Source: Candidatus Poribacteria bacterium (GTDB lineage: Bacteria > Poribacteria > WGA-4E > WGA-3G). Taken from it: a stretch of 64,000 nucleotides of DNA. The position numbers and the translations under genes were made by a program. The stretch spans positions 36,851 through 100,850 of the forward strand of contig JAGWBV010000012.1 in assembly GCA_021295715.1 (NCBI GenBank), read 5' to 3'. This document shows positions 1 to 9,663 of this stretch, one piece after another. Every line of letters starts with the position of its first letter. The first letter of the stretch is position 1. Below the pieces are notes generated by a model. The model saw nothing but the letters and a program-made list of their open reading frames with translations. It made no database searches and was not told where the DNA came from.

Positions 1-3000
1 TAACAGTAAAGGTAAGAATTACCAACGTGCAGCATGTCAGGACAGTTCGTCCTTTCCGTTTCCGCATGTTGGAAATACCTAAACTAAATGCAGCAGCACT
101 TGCACTCAATCTGCCGACATCGGCTTTATAAACCTTATTTCCCTCTTGCCGGATCTTTTCGAGTTGCTCCTCGAATTTTCGGACAATGATACTGATAACG
201 ATAACCGTCAAGGCAAGCACAACGAACGCGATCAGGATAATCACAGGGGTGGTGGTAATCTGGAATGCGGGATGAACTTGGCTGAGGAAGAAGAATACGA
301 GTAAAAAGATGCCGAATGAACCCAGAATCTGCTTATGAATATTTGGGAAACCGAAAATGAGCCGTTCCATGAAGTAGGCGAACGGCATCAGTAAGGCGAG
401 ATAGAACATCACACCGTTAACGACATCGTTACCCGTCTGTTTGACGTCTGGGTATGCGCGTGATTCATAACCCCACGCGGCGCGTGCGAGTTTGAGTGCC
501 TGTTGGTAGTCACTTTGGAGTAATTCGGTCTCGGCGCGTGCGAGGTAATCGTTCGCAAATTGATGGAGTTTGTCAAGCCGGTCGCTGGAGATACCAAACC
601 GTTTGTAAAGTCGTGAGCGGTTCTCATCAAGCCACCACATATCTCGGACAACGACATACGGCGTGAGGCGAATTTGCCCGTTTTCGCGAACGACAAAACC
701 TTCACCAGTATAAAGCGTCGGGTTCTTCATACCGCTCTTCGTCGCTTTAATAAGAAGGAGACGTTTACCAATCTGTCCGTATGCCATTCCAACTTTAATG
801 CGCGTGTTGGGTTCGCTATACACGAGGGCAATGGGTTCGGCTGCGGACACACCTTCCTGCTGCCACGGTTTGGACATCCCGAATTTCTCTGGTGCACTAT
901 CCGTGAGGGCATCATAGACTTCGAGTTCCCGCAGGGTTCGCAGATACCGTTGATCCACCAAGTCGTAGATAGTTGTAGATACACACGGGAATGTAACAAC
1001 ACGGCACCCACGTCTACGGGTGTTGATCGGAATTTTATTGGGAAGCAGTTTCGCGCCATAGTTCCCGAGATCGGGGGCATAGACGATGTCTCCGGAGTCT
1101 TTGTCAAGAATGTATGCTTCAACCTCTTGAGCACCACCGAGACGCCGTGTGGCTCTGCCTTCCATCGCTAACCCGGCGACTTCAAAGTTCCCCTTGTTAT
1201 CGCCCATCACAAACAGATCGCCACGAACCCCCATCATGGTTTTGTGTTTCCTGCGGAGCGTCAAAATCGGGTAAGGCACCGGTTTATTCGGGAGTGCGGA
1301 CTCGCGCGCGTCAAATTCGACGACATCACCGAAAAGGTTGCAGTAGAAATTCCCGACACGTGCGGCGGTGGGCATTTCTTCGTCCCGAAGTGCTTGGATG
1401 AGTAAGGATGCTAATGTTTGTGATTGCTGATGGAGATTACCACCTTCGCGCAAATCAACGCGTTCGATTGTGTCAAGAGGTGTGTCCGTTAAGACGCGAG
1501 CGTCTTCGATAGTTGCAAAAGCGATTCCGGTCTTTCCGACAAGTGTTGCGACCTCGCTGTCAAAGGCGATTTTACCTGGGATATAGGTCTTCCACGTCTT
1601 TCCGCCGCTTGCGGAGATAGCGTTAACGAAGTTTGACTCGCCGCCGAGACCGGCGATCGAAATGAGGGTTTTAATATCCTCAATTTCTTCATCGGAGAAG
1701 GTATCCGGATCTTCGTGTCGAAGTCGGAGCATGGCATCGAGCTGCTCACGCGTACGGATGTTATTCTTTCGATTCTTCTTTGCAGTGCGGACATCATTTC
1801 GGATGAAACGCTCGACCTCTTTGCGGATGTAATCCATATCTTTGAGCATATCCTCAGAGGGTTCACCTTGATTGCGCCACTGTTCAAACTGCATCTTCAT
1901 GAGTCGGCTCACTCCACTGAGACCGGTGAGTTTGTTGAAGTGCGAACTCAGTAACGTTTCAAGCGTCTTTCCTTCAAGAGCCGCTTTATCGGATATCCCG
2001 TTTGCCACTGTCCATTGGCGTGCCATAACGGCTTGACGAATTTGATCGTCTGTCCACTGCCAAAGTTTCCTGACACGGACACCAAAATCAGCATCTTCGG
2101 CGTAAGCGGCAAGTTTATTACCGATGCTTGCAAACTCGCGCCGTAATACAAATTCGGGCTGCTGATCGTAGAACCATCCCTTGTTGAACACGCCGAACTG
2201 ATTTGACTGTGAGGAAAGGTCAATGCTAATATAGAGAGAGGTATAATACCGGTTGAACAGGTCTTGTAGTGCGATTGCTGCCTCGATCTGCCCGAGTTTT
2301 CGGTTGTATTCATCGGTATCAATACGCAACATCTTTTCGATACGACTCTGGATGTTACGAAAACGTGCATTGCGGAGGGTCAACATATTATCGCGTAGGA
2401 GTGTCTTCGTCTCTTCATCCAAATCGGTACCTAATGTGGGTAACCGTTCAATCAGGTTTTCGAGTGCTACGATATCTGTATCCGCCCGCTTTTTGACGAT
2501 CGTTAACAATTCATTTTCAGTGATCTGTGATGCGATGCGCGAGCGCAAAGAAAGTGCCTGTTCAACTTCATCCTCTGATAGGTAGTTTTCCAAAATGAGA
2601 CGTTCTTCATCCAAGTATTCTCGCCCCAAAGTTTCAGCGGTTGCGATCAAATTTTGGATACGCGTTCGTTCCAATCGAGCGTTCCGGAGTGCGATTTCAA
2701 AGATACTTTGTTTATCTTTGAGAAGATCTGCTATCAATACAGCAACATCAGTAGTGTCTCCAGATTCGGCTAATCGCTGTCGAAGTTGGGTATCGATAGT
2801 GTTGAGACGTTCTATCCCGGCTTTCGACAAAAACTGACCACCATAAATCAAAGAATCGCCGCTCGGTTTTCCCATCGGCGTTTCTTTGAGTTGCCGAATG
2901 CTCGTTTTAACCTCATCTTCAACCGGTTGGCTATCAGGTATTTGGACCAGAACCTTTTCAAGTAACTGGACCTCTCGCTGGATCGCGATCTCTTGGGTGT

Positions 3001-5416
3001 CGTTAGCATCGCGCAAGACACTACGTGCCTCTTTTGCTTTGTTGAGTGAATGTAGGTCGAGATGCCGGTCGAGTATTTTCTCAGGAGTCCACATCAGCGC
3101 AAATTTGCGTTTGTCGCTCATCTCCCAGTTTGCGAGGGTTGTGTTAAGCATCTCAATATCAGAGATGCGTTCTTCTGGGAGGTCTTCGGGTATGGGGATT
3201 TGCCAATCTGAACCCTGTTGCACCGGAATAAGGTAGGCATCATTTGGGTGCGTATCATATCCATCAGTACTGCCGGTCTCTATCGCGTGAATGAGTTTCT
3301 TGACCGCCCATGTGTCGAGACGCGCAATCGGTAGCCCAAGCGTTTCGATCAATTCTCGCTGTGCGGATCGGCTTGTGCTGAGCGCAACAGCACGCACCTC
3401 AGCCATCCTGCCGACAATATCTCGGAGGAAATGTGTCGTTTGCAAAGCCTCTTTCTTCGATCGGGCGAGGTTTGCTAACAAACGACTCTTCTCTTCACCT
3501 GTGAAGCCTTGCTTTTCGCGTTTTCGATTCCTATCTGCCTGTTTCTTCTGGCGTTCTGAAAAGTCCCGCTGCTGCTCCGTAAGGGATTCAATCTCAGACC
3601 GTGTTTCTGACAAGCCGTTTAGTGTAGTTGTGAGGGAGTCCAAGTCAGACTTTACGTTATGTATACCGTGGAAAAAATCAGCGGGGAGATCGACGAGGAC
3701 GCTCCGGTCAATGGAGAGGACAAGCCTTCTGCCCAACTCTTCAAATTCGAGGACATCTGTAGAGAGTCCACGGCGAAGGCCGTGCATCGTTGGTGTGCCG
3801 GGTGAATCGGTGTCGGAACCGACAATATCTTGTCCAATTCCTTCCATGAAGGCGCGCATGCCGGCAAGCCCTTGGAAGTGTCCATCGACTGCAACAAAGA
3901 GGACAGAATAGCCGGGTCGGTATTGGGGCTGACTAAAAAGGCGTGCAAGTTCCATGAGGGTTGCGATGCCGCAAGTCGGATCGGCACCGGGTGCCATTGC
4001 GGGAACAACGGACATGGCGTCGTAATAAGCTGTGAGAACGATGAGTTCATCGCGTAAGGTTGGGTCTCCGCCTTCCAAAAACCCGCGTATATTTTGCCCT
4101 ACGCGGCGTTCCCATGTCATCTTACCTCTCACACGAACATTAACTTGATTGCCTTGCGTGTGCTGTTCCTCTATCAAATTGGTTAGGACAGCAGCATCTT
4201 CTTTAGAAATCCAGAATCGCGGTATGTTAGCGGGGACGGTACCGAACTTATTTTCTGCTTCTCCTCGGATGGTTGTTTCGGGTTCGATAAAGATGACAGC
4301 AGTGCCACCGAGCATTGCTGCATTGATATAACGAGTGCTGGAGTTAAAATCGATAAGGACGATTGCCCCTTTTGGGATAAAGATGTGTGATTCACTCGCG
4401 GCGACAAACTCGCCAGATTCATCGACGTGCCCATCGTTATTGTTATCGATGCCATCGGTATCGTCACCCGGAATTTCGTCTGTCCATCCATCGGCATCGT
4501 TGTCAATACCATCTGTTCCCCACCCTAAGATTTCAGAAAGCAGGGGGATTTCACCGTATTCATCAATAGTGCCATCCTCATCGTTGTCGATGCCATCGGA
4601 TGCTTTTTGCAGGTGCTCATTAAGTATATCATCGGTGATACTGGCTTCGGTGATACGATAACGTCTGGCGAGCGTTGTAAGTGTATCTCCCTCTTGGAGC
4701 TTGTGCCAAAATCCGCCAATGTTAGTCCCGTTGAAATCAGCGAGTTCAGCATCATCGCCGTCGAGGAGGGGACCAGATAAACCACCTGTCGGAATAAACA
4801 CAGTGCTTCCTTCGACAACGGGGGTTGCCAGAAATTGATTCCGCTCGTCTGCAAGAATAGTTGTCTCATCAACTTGGTAACTTTCTGCGATGTCGTTGAG
4901 TGTTTCTCCTGTTAATACGGTGTGTTTAATGCCATCTGCTAATAGGGAGGTCCGCACAAGGTTGGGCCAGAGGGGTGTGAGTTTAAAGGCGTGTAGCACA
5001 TTGGCTTCCGGCGAGAGGACTTCAATAATACTATCACCGTGATCGATGGGCACGGTGACAGAAAATTCGCGGCTTTCCACATTCTGCAAACCGGTTTCAA
5101 CGAAACGATCAAAAATATATTTGCTCCCGCTTGCCGATTGTGGATAACCCGTTACGCGACTGTCGAGACTTGAGAGGCGTGCAATGTCCTTTCGAATGTT
5201 ACCGATAGAGAGGTCATCCCGAATCTGGATGGCTGCAGATTGCATACCAGTACTGGAAACTGCTTGTGCGTATGCAGTATCGGATAGTGGTACCCCAGCG
5301 ACAAGCAAAACCGAAAGAGAGAACATTAATACATTGTCTCGAAAGTCTCTATAGGCTTGCGCAAAAAGCGCACTGAAATGCCGCCCGCGGCACTCGTGTC
5401 TACTATGGATTTTCAT
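1..5416 (-). CDS. Giant LysM / degenerate M28 / FtsX-type permease fusion (partial)
   Basis: Reading down the minus strand from the ATG at 5416 gives 1805 codons with no stop before base 1, so the gene is cut by the window edge. An in-frame TAA lies just upstream of the ATG. In order: a signal peptide (about 30-54, ending AYAQA); two LysM motifs (about 165-205 and 234-275); three acidic DGIDNDxDG repeats (about 274-335) resembling thrombospondin-3 calcium loops; an M28 aminopeptidase-like fold (about 435-580); long charged coiled coils; and three hydrophobic segments (about 1666-1745). The last segment is followed by SLGISNMRKRKGR, typical of the entry to an FtsX-like ABC permease. The M28 metal and catalytic residues are missing: the AHYD-type His is Tyr (AYYD), the Asp-Asn pair is Pro-Thr, and the Glu-Glu pair is His-Phe (DGHFQG). 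I infer a cell-envelope-spanning permease whose peptidase fold is a binding module. Confidence 0.88.
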   Translation of the reverse strand, partial: MKIHSRHECRGRHFSALFAQAYRDFRDNVLMFSLSVLLVAGVPLSDTAYAQAVSSTGMQSAAIQIRDDLSIGNIRKDIARLSSLDSRVTGYPQSASGSKYIFDRFVETGLQNVESREFSVTVPIDHGDSIIEVLSPEANVLHAFKLTPLWPNLVRTSLLADGIKHTVLTGETLNDIAESYQVDETTILADERNQFLATPVVEGSTVFIPTGGLSGPLLDGDDAELADFNGTNIGGFWHKLQEGDTLTTLARRYRITEASITDDILNEHLQKASDGIDNDEDGTIDEYGEIPLLSEILGWGTDGIDNDADGWTDEIPGDDTDGIDNNNDGHVDESGEFVAASESHIFIPKGAIVLIDFNSSTRYINAAMLGGTAVIFIEPETTIRGEAENKFGTVPANIPRFWISKEDAAVLTNLIEEQHTQGNQVNVRVRGKMTWERRVGQNIRGFLEGGDPTLRDELIVLTAYYDAMSVVPAMAPGADPTCGIATLMELARLFSQPQYRPGYSVLFVAVDGHFQGLAGMRAFMEGIGQDIVGSDTDSPGTPTMHGLRRGLSTDVLEFEELGRRLVLSIDRSVLVDLPADFFHGIHNVKSDLDSLTTTLNGLSETRSEIESLTEQQRDFSERQKKQADRNRKREKQGFTGEEKSRLLANLARSKKEALQTTHFLRDIVGRMAEVRAVALSTSRSAQRELIETLGLPIARLDTWAVKKLIHAIETGSTDGYDTHPNDAYLIPVQQGSDWQIPIPEDLPEERISDIEMLNTTLANWEMSDKRKFALMWTPEKILDRHLDLHSLNKAKEARSVLRDANDTQEIAIQREVQLLEKVLVQIPDSQPVEDEVKTSIRQLKETPMGKPSGDSLIYGGQFLSKAGIERLNTIDTQLRQRLAESGDTTDVAVLIADLLKDKQSIFEIALRNARLERTRIQNLIATAETLGREYLDEERLILENYLSEDEVEQALSLRSRIASQITENELLTIVKKRADTDIVALENLIERLPTLGTDLDEETKTLLRDNMLTLRNARFRNIQSRIEKMLRIDTDEYNRKLGQIEAAIALQDLFNRYYTSLYISIDLSSQSNQFGVFNKGWFYDQQPEFVLRREFASIGNKLAAYAEDADFGVRVRKLWQWTDDQIRQAVMARQWTVANGISDKAALEGKTLETLLSSHFNKLTGLSGVSRLMKMQFEQWRNQGEPSEDMLKDMDYIRKEVERFIRNDVRTAKKNRKNNIRTREQLDAMLRLRHEDPDTFSDEEIEDIKTLISIAGLGGESNFVNAISASGGKTWKTYIPGKIAFDSEVATLVGKTGIAFATIEDARVLTDTPLDTIERVDLREGGNLHQQSQTLASLLIQALRDEEMPTAARVGNFYCNLFGDVVEFDARESALPNKPVPYPILTLRRKHKTMMGVRGDLFVMGDNKGNFEVAGLAMEGRATRRLGGAQEVEAYILDKDSGDIVYAPDLGNYGAKLLPNKIPINTRRRGCRVVTFPCVSTTIYDLVDQRYLRTLRELEVYDALTDSAPEKFGMSKPWQQEGVSAAEPIALVYSEPNTRIKVGMAYGQIGKRLLLIKATKSGMKNPTLYTGEGFVVRENGQIRLTPYVVVRDMWWLDENRSRLYKRFGISSDRLDKLHQFANDYLARAETELLQSDYQQALKLARAAWGYESRAYPDVKQTGNDVVNGVMFYLALLMPFAYFMERLIFGFPNIHKQILGSFGIFLLVFFFLSQVHPAFQITTTPVIILIAFVVLALTVIVISIIVRKFEEQLEKIRQEGNKVYKADVGRLSASAAAFSLGISNMRKRKGRTVLTCCTLVILTFTV

Positions 5417-5561
5417 GTTGTGAAGTCCCTCGCCTTTTTCTGGTTTTTCAGACCACTTTTTTATTTATTTCGGTGCTCGGAAGTCATAAAGTCGTCACTT
5501 TTCGTTGTAGATTCCCGTTTTCGGAGCCTATTGGCGTAATTTTAGGAGACAGTATCTATAT

Positions 5562-5589
5562 TGTATATTATTATTACAATTTTTGTCAA
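5562..5589 (-). promoter_or_regulatory. Sigma-70-like promoter for the giant permease gene
   Basis: On the minus strand TTGACA (5589-5584) is followed after 16 bases by TATACA (5567-5562), in a very AT-rich stretch about 145 bases upstream of the ATG at 5416. The rest of 5417-5766 is an AT-rich divergent intergenic region in which I see no other gene. Confidence 0.5.
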
Positions 5590-5766
5590 ATTAAAAAAAT
5601 TTGCATTTAAGGCTTTTTTAGGTTAAAATATATTTAACGCTTTTGCCTCTCATCGAAGCAGAATCCTCTTCAAACTACATTTCACTGCAATACTGCAGCA
5701 ATACTAAAAAAATTTAAAAAAATCAGCAGCGTGAGCATAATTTTGCTGCCTGATAAGGAGCCAAAC

Positions 5767-6147
5767 GTGGGCAAAGAATCAAGAGACTCAAATACAGATA
5801 AAGTCGTCTCACGTATAAAACTACGTCGTCATGAACTGAAGTTGACACAAACGGAACTTGCAAAGGTGGCAAATCTAACACCTGCTGCGATCTCTCAATT
5901 TGAATCAGGAGCCCGAAAACCGTCGTTTAAAACACTTTCAAGTCTTTCCGATGCTTTAAAAGTCACTACCGATTACCTACTTGGAAAAGCCGACAAAAGT
6001 TACGATGACCTCTTAGCCGACCCCAAGATTAGTGCTATGTTCAAAGGGATGATGGAATTTACGGAAAAAGATAAGGAAACGCTCTACGAGTTCTACGAAT
6101 TTCTTAAGATGAAAGCGAAAAAACTCTCTAACACCTCAAACACATAG
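5767..6147 (+). CDS. XRE-family HTH transcriptional regulator
   Basis: A 126-residue protein. An N-terminal helix-turn-helix (about 14-67) contains LRRHELKLTQTELAKVANLT and AAISQFESGARKPSFKTL, the classical Cro/CI (HTH_3) pattern, followed by the YLLG motif common at the end of these domains. The C-terminal tail (about 70-126) is charged and helical and may mediate dimerisation. I chose the GTG at 5767 because AAGGAG lies 6 bases upstream (5755-5760); an in-frame GTG at 5731 has no ribosome-binding site. It is divergent from the giant permease gene and may control it, which is inference from position. Confidence 0.88.
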   Translation: MGKESRDSNTDKVVSRIKLRRHELKLTQTELAKVANLTPAAISQFESGARKPSFKTLSSLSDALKVTTDYLLGKADKSYDDLLADPKISAMFKGMMEFTEKDKETLYEFYEFLKMKAKKLSNTSNT

Positions 6148-6294
6148 CAGGCTGTTTCATATTGAAGTCTTTGTCGGTTTGACCCATCAGTTCGTGTCCC
6201 AAACACATTCTAATCGGAAGTTAAGAAACCTCGTAGCAACTGTGTTTGTTGTCGAGACTATAGGAAACGTTACTAAAAACTGTTAAATTTTTTT

Positions 6295-7353
6295 TTAACT
6301 TTCAGTTATTCTTGGACAAAGACAAATTTTTCCGAAATTTTGGCGTTTCTCTAACAATAAGTGTGCCTCACCTGCATGGTCGAGCGGTAAAATCCTGTCG
6401 ATAATAGGTTCCAGTTTTCCTTGTCCAGCGAGATAGACAAGTGTTCGGAGTTCGGAGATTGTGCCGAGGGCAGAGCCCATCAATGTTAGCTGCTTTTGAT
6501 ACATCTTCCGGATATTAATTGTGCCAATATTTCCTGTTGTCACACCGCACGAAACAAGTCTCCCATTTTTAGCAAGACTCGCGATGCTCTGCTCCCATGT
6601 TGCAGCACCAACATGCTCAAGGACAACATCCACGCCTCGTCCGTTGGTTACCTCCAGCACGATCTCCGAAAAATCCGTGTCTTTGTAGTTAATTGTAACA
6701 TCAGCACCCATTTGTCGTGCGCGTTGTAGTTTCTCATTGCTGCTTGCTGTCGCAAAAACTCTGGCACCCGTTAATTTTGCGATTTGTAATCCCGCGCTTC
6801 CGACCCCTCCCCCTACACCGAGAATTAAGACATCGTCCTCTGGACGAAGTTCTGCCCGCGTTATTAACATATGCCATGCGGTGAGATACGCTATTGGCAT
6901 CGCAGCGGCGTTAACGAATGACAGTGTCGCTGGCATCTGAATCGCGTTTTGGGCAGGGGCTTTTACGTATTCTGCGTATCCGCCATTTGTTTGGAAGCCG
7001 ATGAGTTCTTGTGTGTCACACAAATTTTCGGCACGGCTATGGCAGTCGCTACAAATACCACACGGAATGCAAGGCGCGAGAACGACGCGATCCCCGACCG
7101 TAACACCGCGGACTGCATCACCAATTTCGTCGATTGTCCCAGCGATGTCGGAACCGAGTATATGTGGTGTATCGCTGCGACGGAGTTTCGCTTCTATCTC
7201 GGGGCGGTTTCGCCGGGCGTGAATATCCAGATAGTTCACCGCACAGGCTTCGACTTTAACGAGCACTTCATTGGGATCAAGTGTCGGTTTAGGGACATCT
7301 GTGTACTGAAGGACCTCCGCGCTGCCTTGTTCTGAAAAAACTACTGCTTTCAT
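6295..7353 (-). CDS. Zinc-containing alcohol dehydrogenase / quinone oxidoreductase (MDR family)
   Basis: A 352-aa medium-chain dehydrogenase/reductase of usual length. The GroES-like domain carries the structural-zinc cysteines (Cys98, 101, 104 and 112 in CGICSDC...C). The Rossmann fold is marked by LGVGGGVGSAGLQIAKL around residue 178. The GHE motif that normally supplies catalytic-zinc ligands reads GSD here, so catalytic zinc binding is doubtful although Cys37 is present. The substrate cannot be read from sequence. No clear Shine-Dalgarno precedes the ATG. It is transcribed away from the XRE gene's strand and separated from the next gene by about 75 bases. Confidence 0.88.
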   Translation of the reverse strand: MKAVVFSEQGSAEVLQYTDVPKPTLDPNEVLVKVEACAVNYLDIHARRNRPEIEAKLRRSDTPHILGSDIAGTIDEIGDAVRGVTVGDRVVLAPCIPCGICSDCHSRAENLCDTQELIGFQTNGGYAEYVKAPAQNAIQMPATLSFVNAAAMPIAYLTAWHMLITRAELRPEDDVLILGVGGGVGSAGLQIAKLTGARVFATASSNEKLQRARQMGADVTINYKDTDFSEIVLEVTNGRGVDVVLEHVGAATWEQSIASLAKNGRLVSCGVTTGNIGTINIRKMYQKQLTLMGSALGTISELRTLVYLAGQGKLEPIIDRILPLDHAGEAHLLLEKRQNFGKICLCPRITES

Positions 7354-7429
7354 ATTATTAGTTGGGAGATGGACAGGAAGACAGGCAATAGATAGAGCGA
7401 ACTTCCTAATTCATACTATGGTTAGGGAT

Positions 7430-8257
7430 TTAAAGCCTATGTAATGCATCTAAACAATCAGAAAGCCCTAATATCTGTAATTCTCTGGAGACATAATTAA
7501 GGACAGCCTTTTCCAATGCCAACGGATAGCCGACTCCGTGCTGTTTTGCAATATCCGGTCCGTACCGTTGCATCATCGCTGTTAACCGGAGATGTGCTTT
7601 CGCAATGCCTTCTCTATCAATGCTTGGCATTGTTAATGCGTCTTCGACTTCTTCTCTGAGTACTTGCGGCACAAAAGCATTAATGTTTTTTACACCTCTG
7701 TCTCTCTGTTTCCCACTGCCTATGATGAGTACTTCTGTGAGCGACATTACAGCAAATGTAGTGCCCATAAATCCCGCAATGCGTTCCTCACGTCCCAAGA
7801 CTGTAGGAAGTATAGCAAGCACACGCCAAAACTCGTTGAAATGCTGCTTTAGTACCGAACTAATATCTTTTGATTCTTTGTCTCTACACGTTTCCTTAAA
7901 TTGAATACATCCTTCGGTAGTGGACAACACGCGAACTTTAGTAGGTTCAAGGACGATTGTATTTCCGGTGTGTAACCAGACATCAACTCGCAAGCCTGCT
8001 GTTGTGATGCAGGTCACCATCTGTCCGGCGAAAGTATTTTTGAAGAGAACCAACGACTGAATATTGGAGAGCCAAGATTCTAACCCCTGTTGAAAAGTTT
8101 CTTTATTCTCTTCGGCGACCAATAGGTGAAGGTCGATATCTGAATATCTGTCAGCGGTGCCTGTTGCGAAACTCCCTTCAATCCATGTCCCTAATACGCG
8201 CACGTCCGACGCGACTTTATCTGCAAATGCTTTCAGATATTCTTGATGCATTTCCAA
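7430..8257 (-). CDS. Nucleotidyltransferase-domain protein (Pol beta fold)
   Basis: A 275-aa protein with the minimal nucleotidyltransferase signature near the N-terminus: GSFATGTADRYSDIDLHLL (about 28-46) has the GS motif and the two metal-binding Asp residues of the DxD-like SDID. The remaining helical region resembles the substrate domain of aminoglycoside-adenylyltransferase-like proteins, but no specific substrate can be assigned. The ATG has TAAGGA upstream. It begins 17 bases after the PhyH dioxygenase stop on the same strand, so the two are probably co-transcribed. Confidence 0.8.
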   Translation of the reverse strand: MEMHQEYLKAFADKVASDVRVLGTWIEGSFATGTADRYSDIDLHLLVAEENKETFQQGLESWLSNIQSLVLFKNTFAGQMVTCITTAGLRVDVWLHTGNTIVLEPTKVRVLSTTEGCIQFKETCRDKESKDISSVLKQHFNEFWRVLAILPTVLGREERIAGFMGTTFAVMSLTEVLIIGSGKQRDRGVKNINAFVPQVLREEVEDALTMPSIDREGIAKAHLRLTAMMQRYGPDIAKQHGVGYPLALEKAVLNYVSRELQILGLSDCLDALHRL

Positions 8258-8274
8258 TCCTTACAGCGGAAAAT

Positions 8275-9084
8275 CTACCCGTAGGCACCGTGATTGAGGA
8301 AGCCGAGCAGTCGGCGGAGACGAGGACTTGCATCTTTGTAAACAGATGCCGGCATATTGTAGTTCATAAACGGGTAGTATTTATGCCCAACGAGGCGGCG
8401 TCCGTAGGTCACCTGGGTGATATATCGGATGCGGTCGGTCTGGTTCGGGCCTCCGCGATGCCAGACCTGATTGTTGAACATAATAACGCTTCCGGCTTTT
8501 CCGAGATTATACTGAATTTTGTCCTCCCACTCTGTTCCTTCTATCGGGTTCGGAGGCGATGCGCCGAAAAGATGTGAACCTGGGACAACCTCTGTGCCGC
8601 CGTGTTCAATTTCAGTGACATCGGTGAGATAGTAATTCGCCGTGAAAAGCAGAACCGGTAACCGAACGTTCTTTGGGGGTTCACCATCCGTTACAATGTA
8701 GTGTGGGGCATCGTCTTGGTGCCATGATGTAATTCCACCACCGGGGAACGTCTGAAACGAATTGTTGTGAATGACATGGCAGTTTTCCGCGACGAGTGCC
8801 TCAGCGAAAGAGACAATCGGTTCAAGGTCAAACAATCGCCGATTCGCTTCACTGTGTTCAAACATTCGGTGGCTCAAGTGCATACGACCTGCGGGGCTTC
8901 CACCGTTTAAGTTATTCGGATCGTTTTTGAGTGCCCACTCTAAATCTTGTCGAAGTTGCGCGCATAAATCAGGAGGCAAAACGTTTTGCAGGAACAGGCA
9001 GCCTCGCTCGTGGAATGTCTCTACCCATTCCTGGATTTGTGCCTCGCTGACAACCTGATCTGCAAGGTAGGTTGTTTGTGCCAT
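8275..9084 (-). CDS. Phytanoyl-CoA dioxygenase (PhyH) family Fe(II)/2-oxoglutarate oxygenase
   Basis: A 269-aa protein of normal PhyH length. The iron-binding facial triad is visible as WHQDD (HxD, about residue 130) and a distal His in VWHRGGPN, with the 2-oxoglutarate-binding Arg in the following TDRIRYI. GTEVVPGSHLFG is the typical PhyH turn before the distal His. The family hydroxylates small hydrophobic or metabolite substrates; the substrate here is unknown. The gene is close upstream of the nucleotidyltransferase gene on the same strand. Confidence 0.9.
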   Translation of the reverse strand: MAQTTYLADQVVSEAQIQEWVETFHERGCLFLQNVLPPDLCAQLRQDLEWALKNDPNNLNGGSPAGRMHLSHRMFEHSEANRRLFDLEPIVSFAEALVAENCHVIHNNSFQTFPGGGITSWHQDDAPHYIVTDGEPPKNVRLPVLLFTANYYLTDVTEIEHGGTEVVPGSHLFGASPPNPIEGTEWEDKIQYNLGKAGSVIMFNNQVWHRGGPNQTDRIRYITQVTYGRRLVGHKYYPFMNYNMPASVYKDASPRLRRLLGFLNHGAYG

Positions 9085-9104
9085 TTTCCACCCTCCATAG
9101 GATG

Positions 9105-9255
9105 GCTATCAGCCGTTGGAAACTGTCAGCGATCAGTAAGGAGAACGGTGTGGCAGGTGAAAACAAATTCAACCACCACAACGATCTACTGATTGCTGAT
9201 GGAACTATCTTGCTGATTGCTGATTGCTTTTTTTTCATGGATGATTGCTGACGGT
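9105..9255. repeat. Intergenic TCAGCAATCAGCA-family repeat tract
   Basis: The gap between the PhyH and DUF350 genes is filled with copies and variants of GCTGATTGCTGATTGC and its complement. The same vocabulary recurs around 31278, 37278, 50105 and 55834. No ORF or clear terminator is visible here. Confidence 0.6.
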
Positions 9256-9263
9256 TATTCTTG

Positions 9264-9602
9264 CTAACCCATCGCGGCAGCGACGATGATGCCGAGTGAG
9301 ACAAGGACACCCGCCACCGCAATACCTGCAGCGGTGTTGTTCTCTTCGGCGATCTGACGGTTTAAGTCGTAGGGGGTCGCCATATCAAAGACTTTGTAGC
9401 CTACCATCAAAATGATTAAACCGACGATACTGAAAACAACGCCTTCAACGATAAAACCGCCCAAGACTTTGAAATCTATCATCGGGACATCTCCAGACGC
9501 AGCCGCGTCGGATTGGGCAACAGCATTGTGTGAAAACAGAACAGAGGCAACAATTGCCACAGTGACCAGCATAAATGTGGTGAATACAATTTTTTTAGCC
9601 AT
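9264..9602 (-). CDS. DUF350 family membrane protein
   Basis: A 112-aa protein starting at the ATG at 9602, which has AAGGAGAG upstream; the longer reading frame to 9686 has no such signal. An N-terminal signal or TM segment (VFTTFMLVTVAIVASVLF) is followed by two further TM helices (about 46-68 and 88-110) with the polar loop YKVFDMATPYDLNRQIAEEN between them, the hallmark of DUF350 subunits. Family members are small inner-membrane proteins of unclear role. Confidence 0.78.
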   Translation of the reverse strand: MAKKIVFTTFMLVTVAIVASVLFSHNAVAQSDAAASGDVPMIDFKVLGGFIVEGVVFSIVGLIILMVGYKVFDMATPYDLNRQIAEENNTAAGIAVAGVLVSLGIIVAAAMG

Positions 9603-9663
9603 TTTACGACTCTCCTTATTTTTCGGGACCGGTTTAGGAGCCCTGGTGCGGTAACTCAGATTG

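Noticed and set aside
674..5539. Many plus-strand and short minus-strand frames across the first 5.4 kb
   Set aside because: They lie in other frames of the single long minus-strand gene, whose translation shows signal peptide, LysM, M28-like and permease features throughout; none of the others shows any domain.
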